Part shown: piece after piece, positions 35,646-42,496 of the stretch
How the letters are laid out: each line of letters begins with the position of its first letter
Position numbering within the stretch: position 1 is the stretch's first letter
From: Paludibacteraceae bacterium
Lineage (GTDB): Bacteria; Bacteroidota; Bacteroidia; Bacteroidales; Paludibacteraceae
DNA length: 64,000 nucleotides
Direction of reading: 5' to 3'
Assembly: GCA_905233255.1 (NCBI GenBank)
Contig: CAJOCN010000008.1
Span: forward strand, 1 to 64,000
The notes under the pieces: generated by a model
What the model was told of the DNA's origin: nothing
What the model saw: only the letters and a program-made list of their open reading frames with translations
Database searches by the model: none
Program-made: the position numbers and the translations under genes

Positions 35646-35718
<73 letters not shown>

Positions 35719-35720
35719 CT

Positions 35721-35756
35721 AAACGGATGTTGCATCTTATGATGGAGCATCCGTTT
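35721..35756 (+). terminator. Hairpin after tRNA-Thr
   Basis: 9-bp stem AAACGGATG / CATCCGTTT with an 18-base loop, then a weak T-rich tail. A likely but not ideal terminator. Confidence 0.55.
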
Positions 35757-35777
35757 AAGTTTCTTTTAGGACGAACT

Positions 35778-35845
35778 GAGTCCGGGAGAATTACTGCTCG
35801 CAGTAATAATCGTTCGAGCGAAGCGAGATAAGACGTGGCTCTAAA
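35778..35845. repeat. tRNA-Thr 3'-end remnant split by small hairpins
   Basis: GAGTCCGGGA (35778-35787) and GTGGCTCTAAA (35835-35845) are exact copies of consecutive parts of the tRNA-Thr 3' end and its trailer. Between them are ATTACTGC-TC-GCAGTAAT (35790-35807) and a GAGCGAAGC unit ending in TAAGAC, the tail also seen in the nadD repeats. This looks like a second, broken tRNA copy interrupted by repeat insertion. Confidence 0.65.
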
Positions 35846-36414
35846 GAAACGTCCTTCGGGGCGTTTCTTTCACTTCCAAGGCCTCGAATCCGGGCGAGCA
35901 CTAACGGCATAGAGAGGAAAAGCAACAGCGTGGCCGAGTACATCGGATGGCGAACAATACCATACAAACCGGTATCTATCACCTGCTGGTTCTCTTGCAC
36001 CTCTACCGTACGCGAAAGCCACACATTCTCGCGCATAACCTCTGCATAAAGCGCGTAGCCAAGCAGGAAAATACCAGCGGCTACGTATGTGGTCCAGTTG
36101 GGCATAAGAAGCCATCCAAAACGGAAGTTGAGTCCTGCCACAACAAACATAGCGATAAAGAGCAAACCACTTAATGCTACCACCCATTTCTGTTCCCCCT
36201 GTTCCTCTTTGGCACTTAGTCGTTTGCGCAGTAATTCCGGACTGCTAAACATGAGCCAGATACCAGCGATGAACATCGGCACAAACAGAATGCCGATAAA
36301 GAGCCACGCCTGCCAATAAGCGCATGTACCTGCCGGCAGGAAGAGTAATAGTCCGACGATAATCAGTCCAGCAAAGAACTTCGTCAATGCTTGTATAAAT
36401 AGTTTCGGTGTCAT
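35791..36414 (-). CDS. Isoprenylcysteine methyltransferase-family membrane protein, 3' end replaced
   Basis: A 207-residue multi-pass membrane protein of the ICMT / phospholipid methyltransferase superfamily. Residues 1-175 contain about five membrane segments and the family motif VDTGLYGIVRHPMYSATLL (here IDTGLYGIVRHPMYS). The final 30 residues (GLGSERNAPKDVSLEPRL and onward) are not family sequence; they are translated from the UUCG terminator and the small-hairpin repeat beside tRNA-Thr. The usual C-terminal segment, which helps bind S-adenosylmethionine, is therefore missing. The gene was probably cut by recombination at this point and may be inactive. Its start overlaps the hydrolase stop by four bases. 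Confidence 0.75.
   Translation of the reverse strand: MTPKLFIQALTKFFAGLIIVGLLLFLPAGTCAYWQAWLFIGILFVPMFIAGIWLMFSSPELLRKRLSAKEEQGEQKWVVALSGLLFIAMFVVAGLNFRFGWLLMPNWTTYVAAGIFLLGYALYAEVMRENVWLSRTVEVQENQQVIDTGLYGIVRHPMYSATLLLFLSMPLVLARIRGLGSERNAPKDVSLEPRLISLRSNDYYCEQ
35843..35870. terminator. Strong UUCG-loop terminator
   Basis: 12-bp stem AAAGAAACGTCC / GGGCGTTTCTTT (one T-G pair) closed by a TTCG tetraloop. It probably once ended the broken tRNA copy. The reading frame of the minus-strand methyltransferase runs through it. Confidence 0.8.
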
Positions 36415-37145
36415 AATAGTTCTATTATTCGTTTGGCAACTTCATCGGGATGGTCGATAAGGAGTTGACCATGGTTCATTCCTTCGAAAATTTCTACATG
36501 TGCAGACGGGCATAGTTTCAACAAGTGCTCCACTTGCGGCTTGGCAACAAAGGCTTCTTTAGTGCCATACCAGAAGTGAATGTCTGCGCCGTGGATGGAC
36601 TCCAAGCGGTTGGTATAGACAGACTTGTAACCATCCAATACTGCCTGACTGCGACCGGACGGATAGACTTTGCGCACCTCATCCAGCAGCACATCGAAAT
36701 AGTGCGAATGGAACACCCATCGCCAGAAACCTGTCCAGTGGTAGCACGTCCACACGTTAAACGCCTGATAATACCGCAAAGGGTCAACACTCCATTTCGG
36801 TAGCGGCAATAGAGGTGCCGCATCCATGATGGTATGGTCAATCACAATCTCATTGCGCTCCATCATTCGGGAGAGAATCTTGCCGCCTAACGATAAACCA
36901 TAAGCCACATCCAGGTGTTCGCTTAACTCGTTCTTTACATATTGGATAGCTTGCGCCGCTTGGTCGTCCACTGATGTAAAGCGTGACGGCTTGCCTATGA
37001 GAAAACCATCCACGCCTGCAGCAACGATATAGAACTTATCCTGCAACCGTTCTATGAGCGGTAGGAAGATCTCGTGCGACACACCCAAACCGGGCAGGAG
37101 TAGCAACGTTGGTTGGCCTTGTGTTCCGTAAATGTGAAAGTCCAT
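36411..37145 (-). CDS. Alpha/beta hydrolase
   Basis: A 244-residue alpha/beta-hydrolase fold protein. The oxyanion region is LLLPGLGVSHEIF; the nucleophile elbow is Y-G-L-S-L-G-G (serine near residue 105); the terminal GMNHGQLL holds the catalytic histidine. Substrate unknown. Middle of a three-gene minus-strand operon, two bases after a small membrane protein and overlapping the methyltransferase. Confidence 0.85.
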   Translation of the reverse strand: MDFHIYGTQGQPTLLLLPGLGVSHEIFLPLIERLQDKFYIVAAGVDGFLIGKPSRFTSVDDQAAQAIQYVKNELSEHLDVAYGLSLGGKILSRMMERNEIVIDHTIMDAAPLLPLPKWSVDPLRYYQAFNVWTCYHWTGFWRWVFHSHYFDVLLDEVRKVYPSGRSQAVLDGYKSVYTNRLESIHGADIHFWYGTKEAFVAKPQVEHLLKLCPSAHVEIFEGMNHGQLLIDHPDEVAKRIIELL

Positions 37146-37147
37146 AA

Positions 37148-37561
37148 CTATGGTTGTTTCTTCAAACCAATAATAGCCAATACGGCTTCTATCAAACCAA
37201 AGGCGAAATAGGTATTACAGATGGCATTGAAGCCCCAAATCCACCATTCGAGACTAATCCAAAGCATGAGAATGATGCCACAGGCAAGGACTGCCGGTTG
37301 CGCCCAACGATGGCTCTTAAAAAGCAGATAAGCTGCTATGAATTGCGTTATGCCGTTGACTACCAACAACACAAAACTGGAAGGAATAAAGTTGCGGAAG
37401 AAAATATCCGGCCACGGCATCTTTGCACGTAGCAATTCCAGCATCAGATCCATGCCCCACATGACTCCTGTCGGGTCAATCCACATCATCATTGCACCCC
37501 AAACGGCACCGAGACCAATGAACAATGTCCAGAATTTTTCTATACCGATAATCGTTTTCAT
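37148..37561 (-). CDS. Small four-helix membrane protein
   Basis: A 137-residue protein with four predicted membrane helices (FWTLFIGLGAVWGAMMMWI; FVLLVVNGITQFIAAYLLF; AVLACGIILMLWISLEWWIW; YFAFGLIEAVLAIIGL). I do not recognise a named family. First clear gene of the operon with the hydrolase; no promoter of the usual type lies directly in front, so transcription may start further upstream. Confidence 0.75.
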   Translation of the reverse strand: MKTIIGIEKFWTLFIGLGAVWGAMMMWIDPTGVMWGMDLMLELLRAKMPWPDIFFRNFIPSSFVLLVVNGITQFIAAYLLFKSHRWAQPAVLACGIILMLWISLEWWIWGFNAICNTYFAFGLIEAVLAIIGLKKQP

Positions 37562-37587
37562 AGGTTTATCACTTAATTATATGCGGG

Positions 37588-37722
37588 TCATGTGATACCC
37601 CATCCGTTTGAGTTGAACAGCTGCGCCACATCCGGGCATTCCGACAGACGCTCGTCTATTTTATTCACGCTCAGCAAGTACTGCTGCAAGTTGCTATGTA
37701 TCTGTTCTTCAAACTTATCCAT
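37588..37722 (-). CDS. Hypothetical 44-residue ORF
   Basis: MDKFEEQIHSNLQQYLLSVN starts it, then a charged stretch ending FNSNGWGIT. Mostly helical and not repeat-derived, but no recognised family. It precedes the membrane-protein gene by 26 bases on the same strand. It may be a real small gene or the remnant of a longer one. Confidence 0.4.
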   Translation of the reverse strand: MDKFEEQIHSNLQQYLLSVNKIDERLSECPDVAQLFNSNGWGIT

Positions 37723-37860
37723 TTTGGTCTATTATTAGTCAATCACTACGGCTGTTCCGGAGATGGAAATCATAAGTAACTATCATATCTTTAATCTTTA
37801 ATCTTTAATCTTTTATCTTTTATCTTTTATCTTTATCGTTTAGCGTCCCGTAAAATTGTC
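37723..37860. repeat. Intergenic stretch with CTTTAAT heptamer array
   Basis: Units CTTTAAT grading into CTTTTAT repeat about seven times at 37787-37838. Just before, 37740-37775 on the minus strand reads ISISGTAVVID and a stop, which resembles the end of YbjQ-type proteins and may be a gene remnant; this last point is weak. Confidence 0.6.
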
Positions 37861-37986
37861 TCATGGTCGAAAGCCAACATTTGCGGGGTCCCCATAATTT
37901 GCAAAAAGCACGGCATCAGCCGTCACACTTGCTCGTGGCCAACGATAGGCATATAGCCCGTCCGATGTCAATTGAAAGTCTTTCAT
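37861..37986 (-). pseudogene. Truncated NUDIX-like gene fragment
   Basis: A 41-residue frame from ATG 37986 reads KDFQLTSDGLYAYRWPRA then SVTADAVLF, which looks like the start of a NUDIX hydrolase, and then switches to NYGDPANVGFRP and a stop. No NUDIX box follows. YGDPA is a motif of HsdS proteins and occurs in the hsdS of this window, so the end may be a fused hsdS scrap. A full promoter is retained upstream (38013-38044), with a GCGCAAA-T-TTTGCGC inverted repeat after the -7 box. Confidence 0.45.
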
Positions 37987-38012
37987 TTCTTCTACCTTGC
38001 GCAAATTTTGCG

Positions 38013-38044
38013 CAAAGATACTGAAAAATTTTGACATACGCAAG
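38013..38044 (-). promoter_or_regulatory. Promoter of the NUDIX-like fragment
   Basis: Minus strand CTTG (38044-38041), 20 bases, TATCTTTG (38020-38013). Confidence 0.7.
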
Positions 38045-38100
38045 TTTTAGTGCAAGTTTTAGTGCACAATTTATACAAGTCAAGTAATATTTAGCGTTAG

Positions 38101-38281
38101 AATTTATACAAGCCAGTACAAATACGAGGCTTGTATAAAAAGAAAGAACTATATGGAAGGGTTGTATAAAAAAGGAATTGTGGGAAAGGGTTGTATAAAA
38201 AACTGATAATAATTGTGATAGGGTTATTTTTCTTGCTTTAATTCTGCCAATCTATGCCGCGGAGACAGGCGGGGAGTTTGG
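38101..38281. repeat. 181-bp direct repeat, copy A
   Basis: Starts AATTTATACAAGCC and ends GGGGAGTTTGG. It matches 40240-40419 with about four differences. It contains one TTTATACAAG and three inverted CTTGTATAAA-type words at about 30-base spacing. It ends nine bases before the stop of the DUF4143 ATPase. Confidence 0.9.
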
Positions 38282-38289
38282 CTATTGCA

Positions 38290-39663
38290 TTAGGCTAAAG
38301 TTGGCATTTCCAACCTCGGCAAGATGATTTGTTCTGTTTGTGATTTTTGCAGGAACATGATATAGTATATCGGCATATACCAAATCCCTTTGTCTTGCCA
38401 AACACGAGGTTCGTTGGAGAAGACGATAGCCTGGTGGATGTTATATTCCTTTTCGTCCAAGAACTTCGATAGCGCGCTATGCTCCTTGTAATCCTTGCCG
38501 GACTTGATCTCTAACGGTAATACCTGCGTTGTGGAATAGTCATTAATCAGGAAATCCACTTCGCCCTTTTTCTTGTTATCATAGTAATATAACTTGAATC
38601 CATGCGCACGCAGTTCCTGCGCTACGACGGACTCATAGACGGTTCCTAAATTGATGCTGCGCTCGTCCTGCAACACAGCGTTGATATTCAGCCCGTATAG
38701 CAGATAGGTAAGCATACCGACATCGTTCAGATAGAGCTTCAGCAGGTTCTTTGATGACGACTCGGCTAATGGGTATTTAGGTTGGCTGACAGCCTTGACT
38801 TCCAATGTAATACCGGACTCAATCAGATATTCAAACTCGTCCTGATAGTCTGCGAAATGCTTGCCTTTCTTGTCTTCGATATTCTGATATACAATCCTTT
38901 TCTTTCTGTTCTCCAACTGGCTTGGCACCATGTCGTAGATGCGACGTATCATCAGTTTGCGTTCCGCATCGTATTGTGACGCGTCTGTGCGATATAACTC
39001 ATGAATATCACGATGGATATCACGCACCTCACGCATGTTATGGGATTCCACAAAATGGTTGACTGCATCAGGCAAACCTCCCACCAGCAGATAATATTGG
39101 AATTGCTGCAAGATATACCGATGCAATCCTTCCGGCAGCGGTTGTCGTTTCTCAAACAGATCCCGCATTCCATCTATTGCTTCTTGTCCTGCTCCGTTAG
39201 CCCACAAGAACTCCTCAAAATCCAGTTGATACATCGTCTCTATCGCCACACTGCCCATCGGAACAGAAGTGGTCTCAGCCAAAGCGATACCTAATTGTGA
39301 ACCGGAGGCGATAAAATGGTAACGACCATCCTCACGCAGGAACTTGAGCATGGTCAGCAAATGAGGATAAGCTTGTATCTCATCCAGGAAAATCAGCGTA
39401 TCCGACTTGTTTCCAAGTATCTCGTTGGCAATAGTGCTGACCTGCATATACAGCTCTTGCGTAGTATGCACATGGGAGAAAATAGCCGGTCCTTCCTTAT
39501 CTTTCTGCAAGTTAATCTCCACAAAGTGAGGATAGAGTTTTTTGCCCACATAGCGGATCAAATAGGACTTGCCTATCTGACGAGCGCCATTCACCAATAG
39601 TATTTTATTGGTATTTTGCGTCAAATACTGCTCCAGAATAGATGTAAACTTACGCTTTAACAT
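38290..39663 (-). CDS. AAA-family ATPase with DUF4143 domain
   Basis: A 457-residue ATPase. Walker A NGARQIGKSYL near residue 30, Walker B TLIFLDEIQAYPHLL near residue 90, sensor FIASGSQLG; residues from about 210 to the end are the DUF4143 domain (restriction-endonuclease-like fold: EVDFLINDYSTTQVLPLEIKSGKDY carries D, E and K). These proteins are common and repeated in Bacteroidetes accessory DNA; their role is unclear. The gene has its own promoter, and lies between two 181-bp direct repeats, which suggests it arrived or moves as a cassette. Confidence 0.9.
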   Translation of the reverse strand: MLKRKFTSILEQYLTQNTNKILLVNGARQIGKSYLIRYVGKKLYPHFVEINLQKDKEGPAIFSHVHTTQELYMQVSTIANEILGNKSDTLIFLDEIQAYPHLLTMLKFLREDGRYHFIASGSQLGIALAETTSVPMGSVAIETMYQLDFEEFLWANGAGQEAIDGMRDLFEKRQPLPEGLHRYILQQFQYYLLVGGLPDAVNHFVESHNMREVRDIHRDIHELYRTDASQYDAERKLMIRRIYDMVPSQLENRKKRIVYQNIEDKKGKHFADYQDEFEYLIESGITLEVKAVSQPKYPLAESSSKNLLKLYLNDVGMLTYLLYGLNINAVLQDERSINLGTVYESVVAQELRAHGFKLYYYDNKKKGEVDFLINDYSTTQVLPLEIKSGKDYKEHSALSKFLDEKEYNIHQAIVFSNEPRVWQDKGIWYMPIYYIMFLQKSQTEQIILPRLEMPTLA

Positions 39664-39685
39664 AGTAGCATATCAATTTAGGCTG

Positions 39686-39717
39686 CAAAATTACAAAAAA
39701 TAATTGATATACGCAAG
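39686..39717 (-). promoter_or_regulatory. Promoter of the DUF4143 ATPase
   Basis: Minus strand CTTG (39717-39714), 20 bases, TAATTTTG (39693-39686). Confidence 0.75.
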
Positions 39718-40046
39718 CATTTTACCACTTATTCCGTATTTTTTGCGCAAAATTATTCCACTTATTCCCATTTTGTAGGATGAAAAAACACCACTTGTTT
39801 CGTTTTTTTGTCTATGCAAGGGTTTGCACGCTTTTCTTATTTCTCCCATTCAATTCCCCGCAAGCATGCGGGGAGTTTGGTTCCATGTGCTCGTCTAATT
39901 TCATTCGGGGTCCCCAAACAATTTTAATTTTTGGGGAAAGCGTAGAGCAAGACATAGTGTTATACAAGCGCGGAGCGCACAGTCACACAAGTCTTAGCTT
40001 AAGCGCGGGCAATCTATGTGATTATGTGGACAGGGCATATAATTAA
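39718..40046. repeat. Gene-free stretch with hairpins and gene scraps
   Basis: I see no convincing gene. It holds TTCCACTTATTCC in two close copies, hairpins CCCCGC-AAGCAT-GCGGGG and CCCCAAA...TTTGGGG, a copy of GGGGAGTTTGGTTCCATGTG shared with 40408-40430, and at 40005-40040 a copy of the start of the small Cys-rich ORF (minus strand MPCPHNHIDCP). It reads as a mosaic of the neighbouring repeats. Confidence 0.6.
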
Positions 40047-40340
40047 AATTTATACAAGTATGTTGTATATTTGGTTGAATTTATACAAGTATGTTGTATA
40101 TTTGGTTGAATTTATACAAGCCATTGTTCTATAGGGCTTGTATAAAAATGCGGGATGCGGAATGTAAAAGGGAAGAAAATTTATACAAGCTAAATAAGGG
40201 CTATTGGAATTTATACAAGGTTGGTGTGTGGATGGGCGAAATTTATACAAGCCAGTACAAATACGAGGGTTGTATAAAAAGAAAGAACTATATAGAAGGG
40301 TTGTATAAAAAAGGAATTGTGGGAAAGGGTTGTATAAAAA
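40047..40340. repeat. Array of TTTATACAAG words at about 30-bp spacing
   Basis: AATTTATACAAG starts at 40047, 40078, 40109, 40178, 40208 and 40240. The first two units are identical 31-mers. From 40130 on, inverted words (G)GTTGTATAAAAA or GGCTTGTATAAA appear, at 40268, 40299 and 40328. Direct and inverted words can pair as 12-bp stems. The conserved word is too short for a CRISPR repeat. Confidence 0.85.
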
Positions 40341-40419
40341 CTGATAATAATTGTGATAGGGTTATTTTTCTTGCTTTAATTCTGCCAATCTATGCCGCGG
40401 AGACAGGCGGGGAGTTTGG
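40240..40419. repeat. 181-bp direct repeat, copy B
   Basis: Near-identical to 38101-38281. Its right end forms the 3' part of the small Cys-rich ORF. Confidence 0.9.
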
Positions 40420-40500
40420 TTCCATGTGCTTTGTGGTGTTTCCATGACGAGGACAGTCTTTCGGACAAGGGCAATCTATGTGATTATGAGGACAGGGCAT
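40390..40500 (-). CDS. Small Cys/His-rich ORF (36 residues)
   Basis: MPCPHNHIDCPCPKDCPRHG starts the frame; it has five cysteines and three histidines in the first 21 residues and ends NSPPVSAA. The cluster CPCPKDCPRHGN resembles small zinc-ribbon-like proteins that normally continue with another CxxC, so the end may be replaced by repeat sequence. A promoter-like TAACTTTG lies 33 bases upstream. A second copy of its start is at about 40005-40040. It may be a real gene or a decayed one. Confidence 0.4.
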   Translation of the reverse strand: MPCPHNHIDCPCPKDCPRHGNTTKHMEPNSPPVSAA

Positions 40501-40532
40501 GGGTATTTTCCTTTCTTGCACGATTTTGCGTG

Positions 40533-40566
40533 CAAAGTTACAAAAAAAAAAATCCAATTGTGCAAG
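40533..40566 (-). promoter_or_regulatory. Promoter-like site before the Cys-rich ORF
   Basis: Minus strand CTTG (40566-40563), 22 bases, TAACTTTG (40540-40533). The spacing is two longer than usual. Confidence 0.5.
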
Positions 40567-40599
40567 ATTATTGTAAAATAATAAAGTACAAATGAAGAA

Positions 40600-40845
40600 A
40601 ATGCCGACTGATAGTTGGTCGAAGAGGAGAATCTTTTGCGGGATTAAATCCCGTGCAAAGGAAGAAAGAAACGCGCTAACGGAGATAGCGCGCACAGAAC
40701 AACGGGAACCGGCATCAGATGTCGGGACAAATGACAAAGAATGGACAGCAAAGCCGTGTCCAAATTTAATTTGGACGCAATAGGCAAAGTTGCCGGATAG
40801 TATCCGGGACAATGAACGCTGAAAAACGCCGCCGAATGTAACAAA
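40600..40845. repeat. Array of distinct small hairpins
   Basis: Consecutive short inverted repeats with different stems but the same design: CGGGATTAAATCCCG, GCGCGC...GCGCGC, TCCAAATTTAATTTGGA, CGGATAGTATCCG. No gene is apparent. The same design fills 53600-53955. Confidence 0.75.
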
Positions 40846-41520
40846 CGGCATACCATGCCGGATAATTGACGAAAGGAGAAACCGCGGCACTAAGGTACCG
40901 CGAACGGAACGGAGAAAAATTCCGAGCGGATGCCCGGAGCACGAAACGAAATTTATACAAGCCAAATATGAATCGGCATAATTTATACAAGCTACTACAA
41001 CAATAGACTTGTATAAAAAAAAGGAATAGGAAGGATGACTTGTATAAAATTAACGGCATACTATGCCGGACAATTGACGAAAGAAGAAACCGCGGCACTA
41101 AAGTACCGCGAACGGAACGAAGAAAAATTCCGAGCGGATGCCCGGAGCACGAAACGAAATTTATACAAGCCAAATATGAATTGGAAAAATTTATACAAGC
41201 CAGTACAAATACGAGGCTTGTATAAAAAAGGAATAGGAAGGATGACTTGTATAAAATTAACGGCATACTATGCCGGACAATAGACGAAAGGAGAAACCGC
41301 GGCACTTAAGTACCGCGAACGGAACGAAGAAAAAGCTCCGAGCGGATGCCCGGAGTAGAGAACAAAATTTATACAAGCTAAATATGAATCGGCATAATTT
41401 ATACAAGCTACTACAACAATAGGCTTGTATAAAAAAAGGAATAGGAAGGATGACTTGTATAAAATTAACGGCATACCATGCCGGACAATTGACGAAAGAA
41501 GAAAACGCGGCAGAGGGTAA
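40846..41520. repeat. 208-bp tandem repeat, three copies and a partial fourth
   Basis: Units start at 40846, 41054, 41261 and 41469 with CGGCATACNATGCCGG, then GACAATTGACGAAAG, the hairpin GCGGCACTAAAGTACCGC, GAGCGGATGCCCGGAG, and two TTTATACAAG / CTTGTATAAA pairs, ending in AAAATTAA. Copies differ by point changes and by exchange of the middle segment. Open frames across it on both strands are translated repeats, not genes. Confidence 0.93.
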
Positions 41521-41610
41521 ACCAGCCGTGGAGCGAAGCGTAACACCTTATTGGGGAAAAGAAAACACCACGCTTTTCGGGCGTGGTATCGGGAAGGAAA
41601 AGACGGAAAA

Positions 41611-41736
41611 TCAATTACAGATCAGTTCGATTGCAAGAGCACCGAAGAAGATAATCTTGATGATGTCGAAAATCAATCCAAGGATGAGTCCTTTCAGATT
41701 GTCCATAGACTCCATGATCTTGTCGTAGTCAGACAT
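41611..41736 (-). CDS. 41-residue membrane peptide
   Basis: MSDYDKIMESMDNLKGLILG is followed by one hydrophobic segment (LIFDIIKIIFFGALAIELI). It starts 14 bases after the stop of the outer-membrane gene on the same strand, so it is probably co-transcribed and falls under the shared operator. Too short for the usual gene callers. It might be a small inner-membrane regulator or toxin-like peptide; nothing in the sequence decides. Confidence 0.6.
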   Translation of the reverse strand: MSDYDKIMESMDNLKGLILGLIFDIIKIIFFGALAIELICN

Positions 41737-41750
41737 AGGCGAATCGAATG

Positions 41751-42329
41751 TTAGAATGAAACGCCTATGGATTGACTCAACTGGTGATAACCGCGATAGG
41801 AAGCAAGTGCGTTATCGAAACTGCGCGCCTGGTACTTGTAGGCAAGTTCGATGAAGAGCACGCATTTGCGGAAGCGGATATCCACACCCAAAGCCGGTCG
41901 GATAAAGAAGCCGAGCATATTATCCTGTGCGTACTTGGAGAAGGGGATGAAGATGTTGTAACCGCAGTCGGCAGCGAGATAAGGGGACACCTTGGTTCTA
42001 AGGAAGTCCACTTTGATGTTCGCGAAGACAGGGATAGTCATTGCGGCTTCATAGTACGGGTCGTACTTCTTGTAACCGATGTATTTCGGTTCTTCGAAGC
42101 GCATATTGACATAATCCACACCGACACCAGCGCCCAAACGGATAATCTCGTTGAAGCGGTAGGCTGCAACAAAGTCGGCTCCAAAAGAAAAGTTCTTTTG
42201 GTAATCGACACCTTCGTCGAAAGAGAGACGGATTTGGGGTTCAAAACCCTTGACTTTCCATTCTTTCTCTTGCGAGAAGATGGAGGAACACACGAGTACA
42301 AGACTCAAAACAAAAAACAGTCTTTTCAT
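41751..42329 (-). CDS. Outer-membrane beta-barrel protein
   Basis: 192 residues from ATG 42329 (MKRLFFVLSLVLVCSSIFSQ is the signal peptide). Alternating strands (NFSFGADFVAAYRFNEIIRLGAGVGVDY; AAMTIPVFANIKVDFL; KCVLFIELAYKYQARSF) and a final aromatic residue (SIGVSF) are typical of small OmpW/OprF-like barrels in Bacteroidetes. The longer frame upstream runs through the promoter and is rejected. Its promoter carries the same inverted repeat as the hsdM and kinase promoters, so it belongs to the defence regulon by that evidence. No known R-M role for such proteins. Confidence 0.82.
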   Translation of the reverse strand: MKRLFFVLSLVLVCSSIFSQEKEWKVKGFEPQIRLSFDEGVDYQKNFSFGADFVAAYRFNEIIRLGAGVGVDYVNMRFEEPKYIGYKKYDPYYEAAMTIPVFANIKVDFLRTKVSPYLAADCGYNIFIPFSKYAQDNMLGFFIRPALGVDIRFRKCVLFIELAYKYQARSFDNALASYRGYHQLSQSIGVSF

Positions 42330-42375
42330 AGCGAAAAAGAGATAAAAATTAAACCATTGTTTTACAAATCCGGTG

Positions 42376-42411
42376 CAAAGGTAGAGGTTTGGAGTGCAAA
42401 GATATTGCACT
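42376..42411 (-). promoter_or_regulatory. Promoter and operator of the outer-membrane gene
   Basis: -7 box TACCTTTG (42383-42376). Inverted repeat AGTGCAA-AGATA-TTGCACT at 42393-42411, starting 18 bases from the -7 box as at hsdM. The usual TTTG is not found 19-20 bases from the -7 box, so the site may replace the -33 element. Confidence 0.75.
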
Positions 42412-42418
42412 TGAAAGG

Positions 42419-42449
42419 AAAAAATGAAAAAGCGCCGGAATACCGGCGC
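42419..42449 (-). terminator. Terminator of the kinase / receiver operon
   Basis: Perfect 7-bp stem GCGCCGG / CCGGCGC with loop of four, followed on the minus strand by TTTTTCATTTTTT. It lies 48 bases after the receiver gene stop. Confidence 0.88.
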
Positions 42450-42496
42450 AAGCTGAACTCTATGACAGCGATCCAATCGCTGGTAAAAGAAGAAAG

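Noticed and set aside
35778..35845. Second functional tRNA-Thr
   Set aside because: Only part of the T arm and the 3' end are present, split by hairpins; acceptor 5' strand, D arm and anticodon arm are missing.
39780..40046. 88-residue plus-strand ORF beginning MKKHHLFRF
   Set aside because: It crosses repeat-derived sequence and hairpins and ends in the copied scrap of the Cys-rich ORF; no promoter on this strand.
40047..40340. CRISPR array
   Set aside because: The conserved word is only 12 bases, reverses orientation halfway, and no cas genes are nearby.
40766..41546. Long minus-strand and plus-strand open frames with repeated LYK and ACINF peptides
   Set aside because: They are translations of the 208-bp repeat and its neighbours; the same words are open in several frames and no start or promoter fits.
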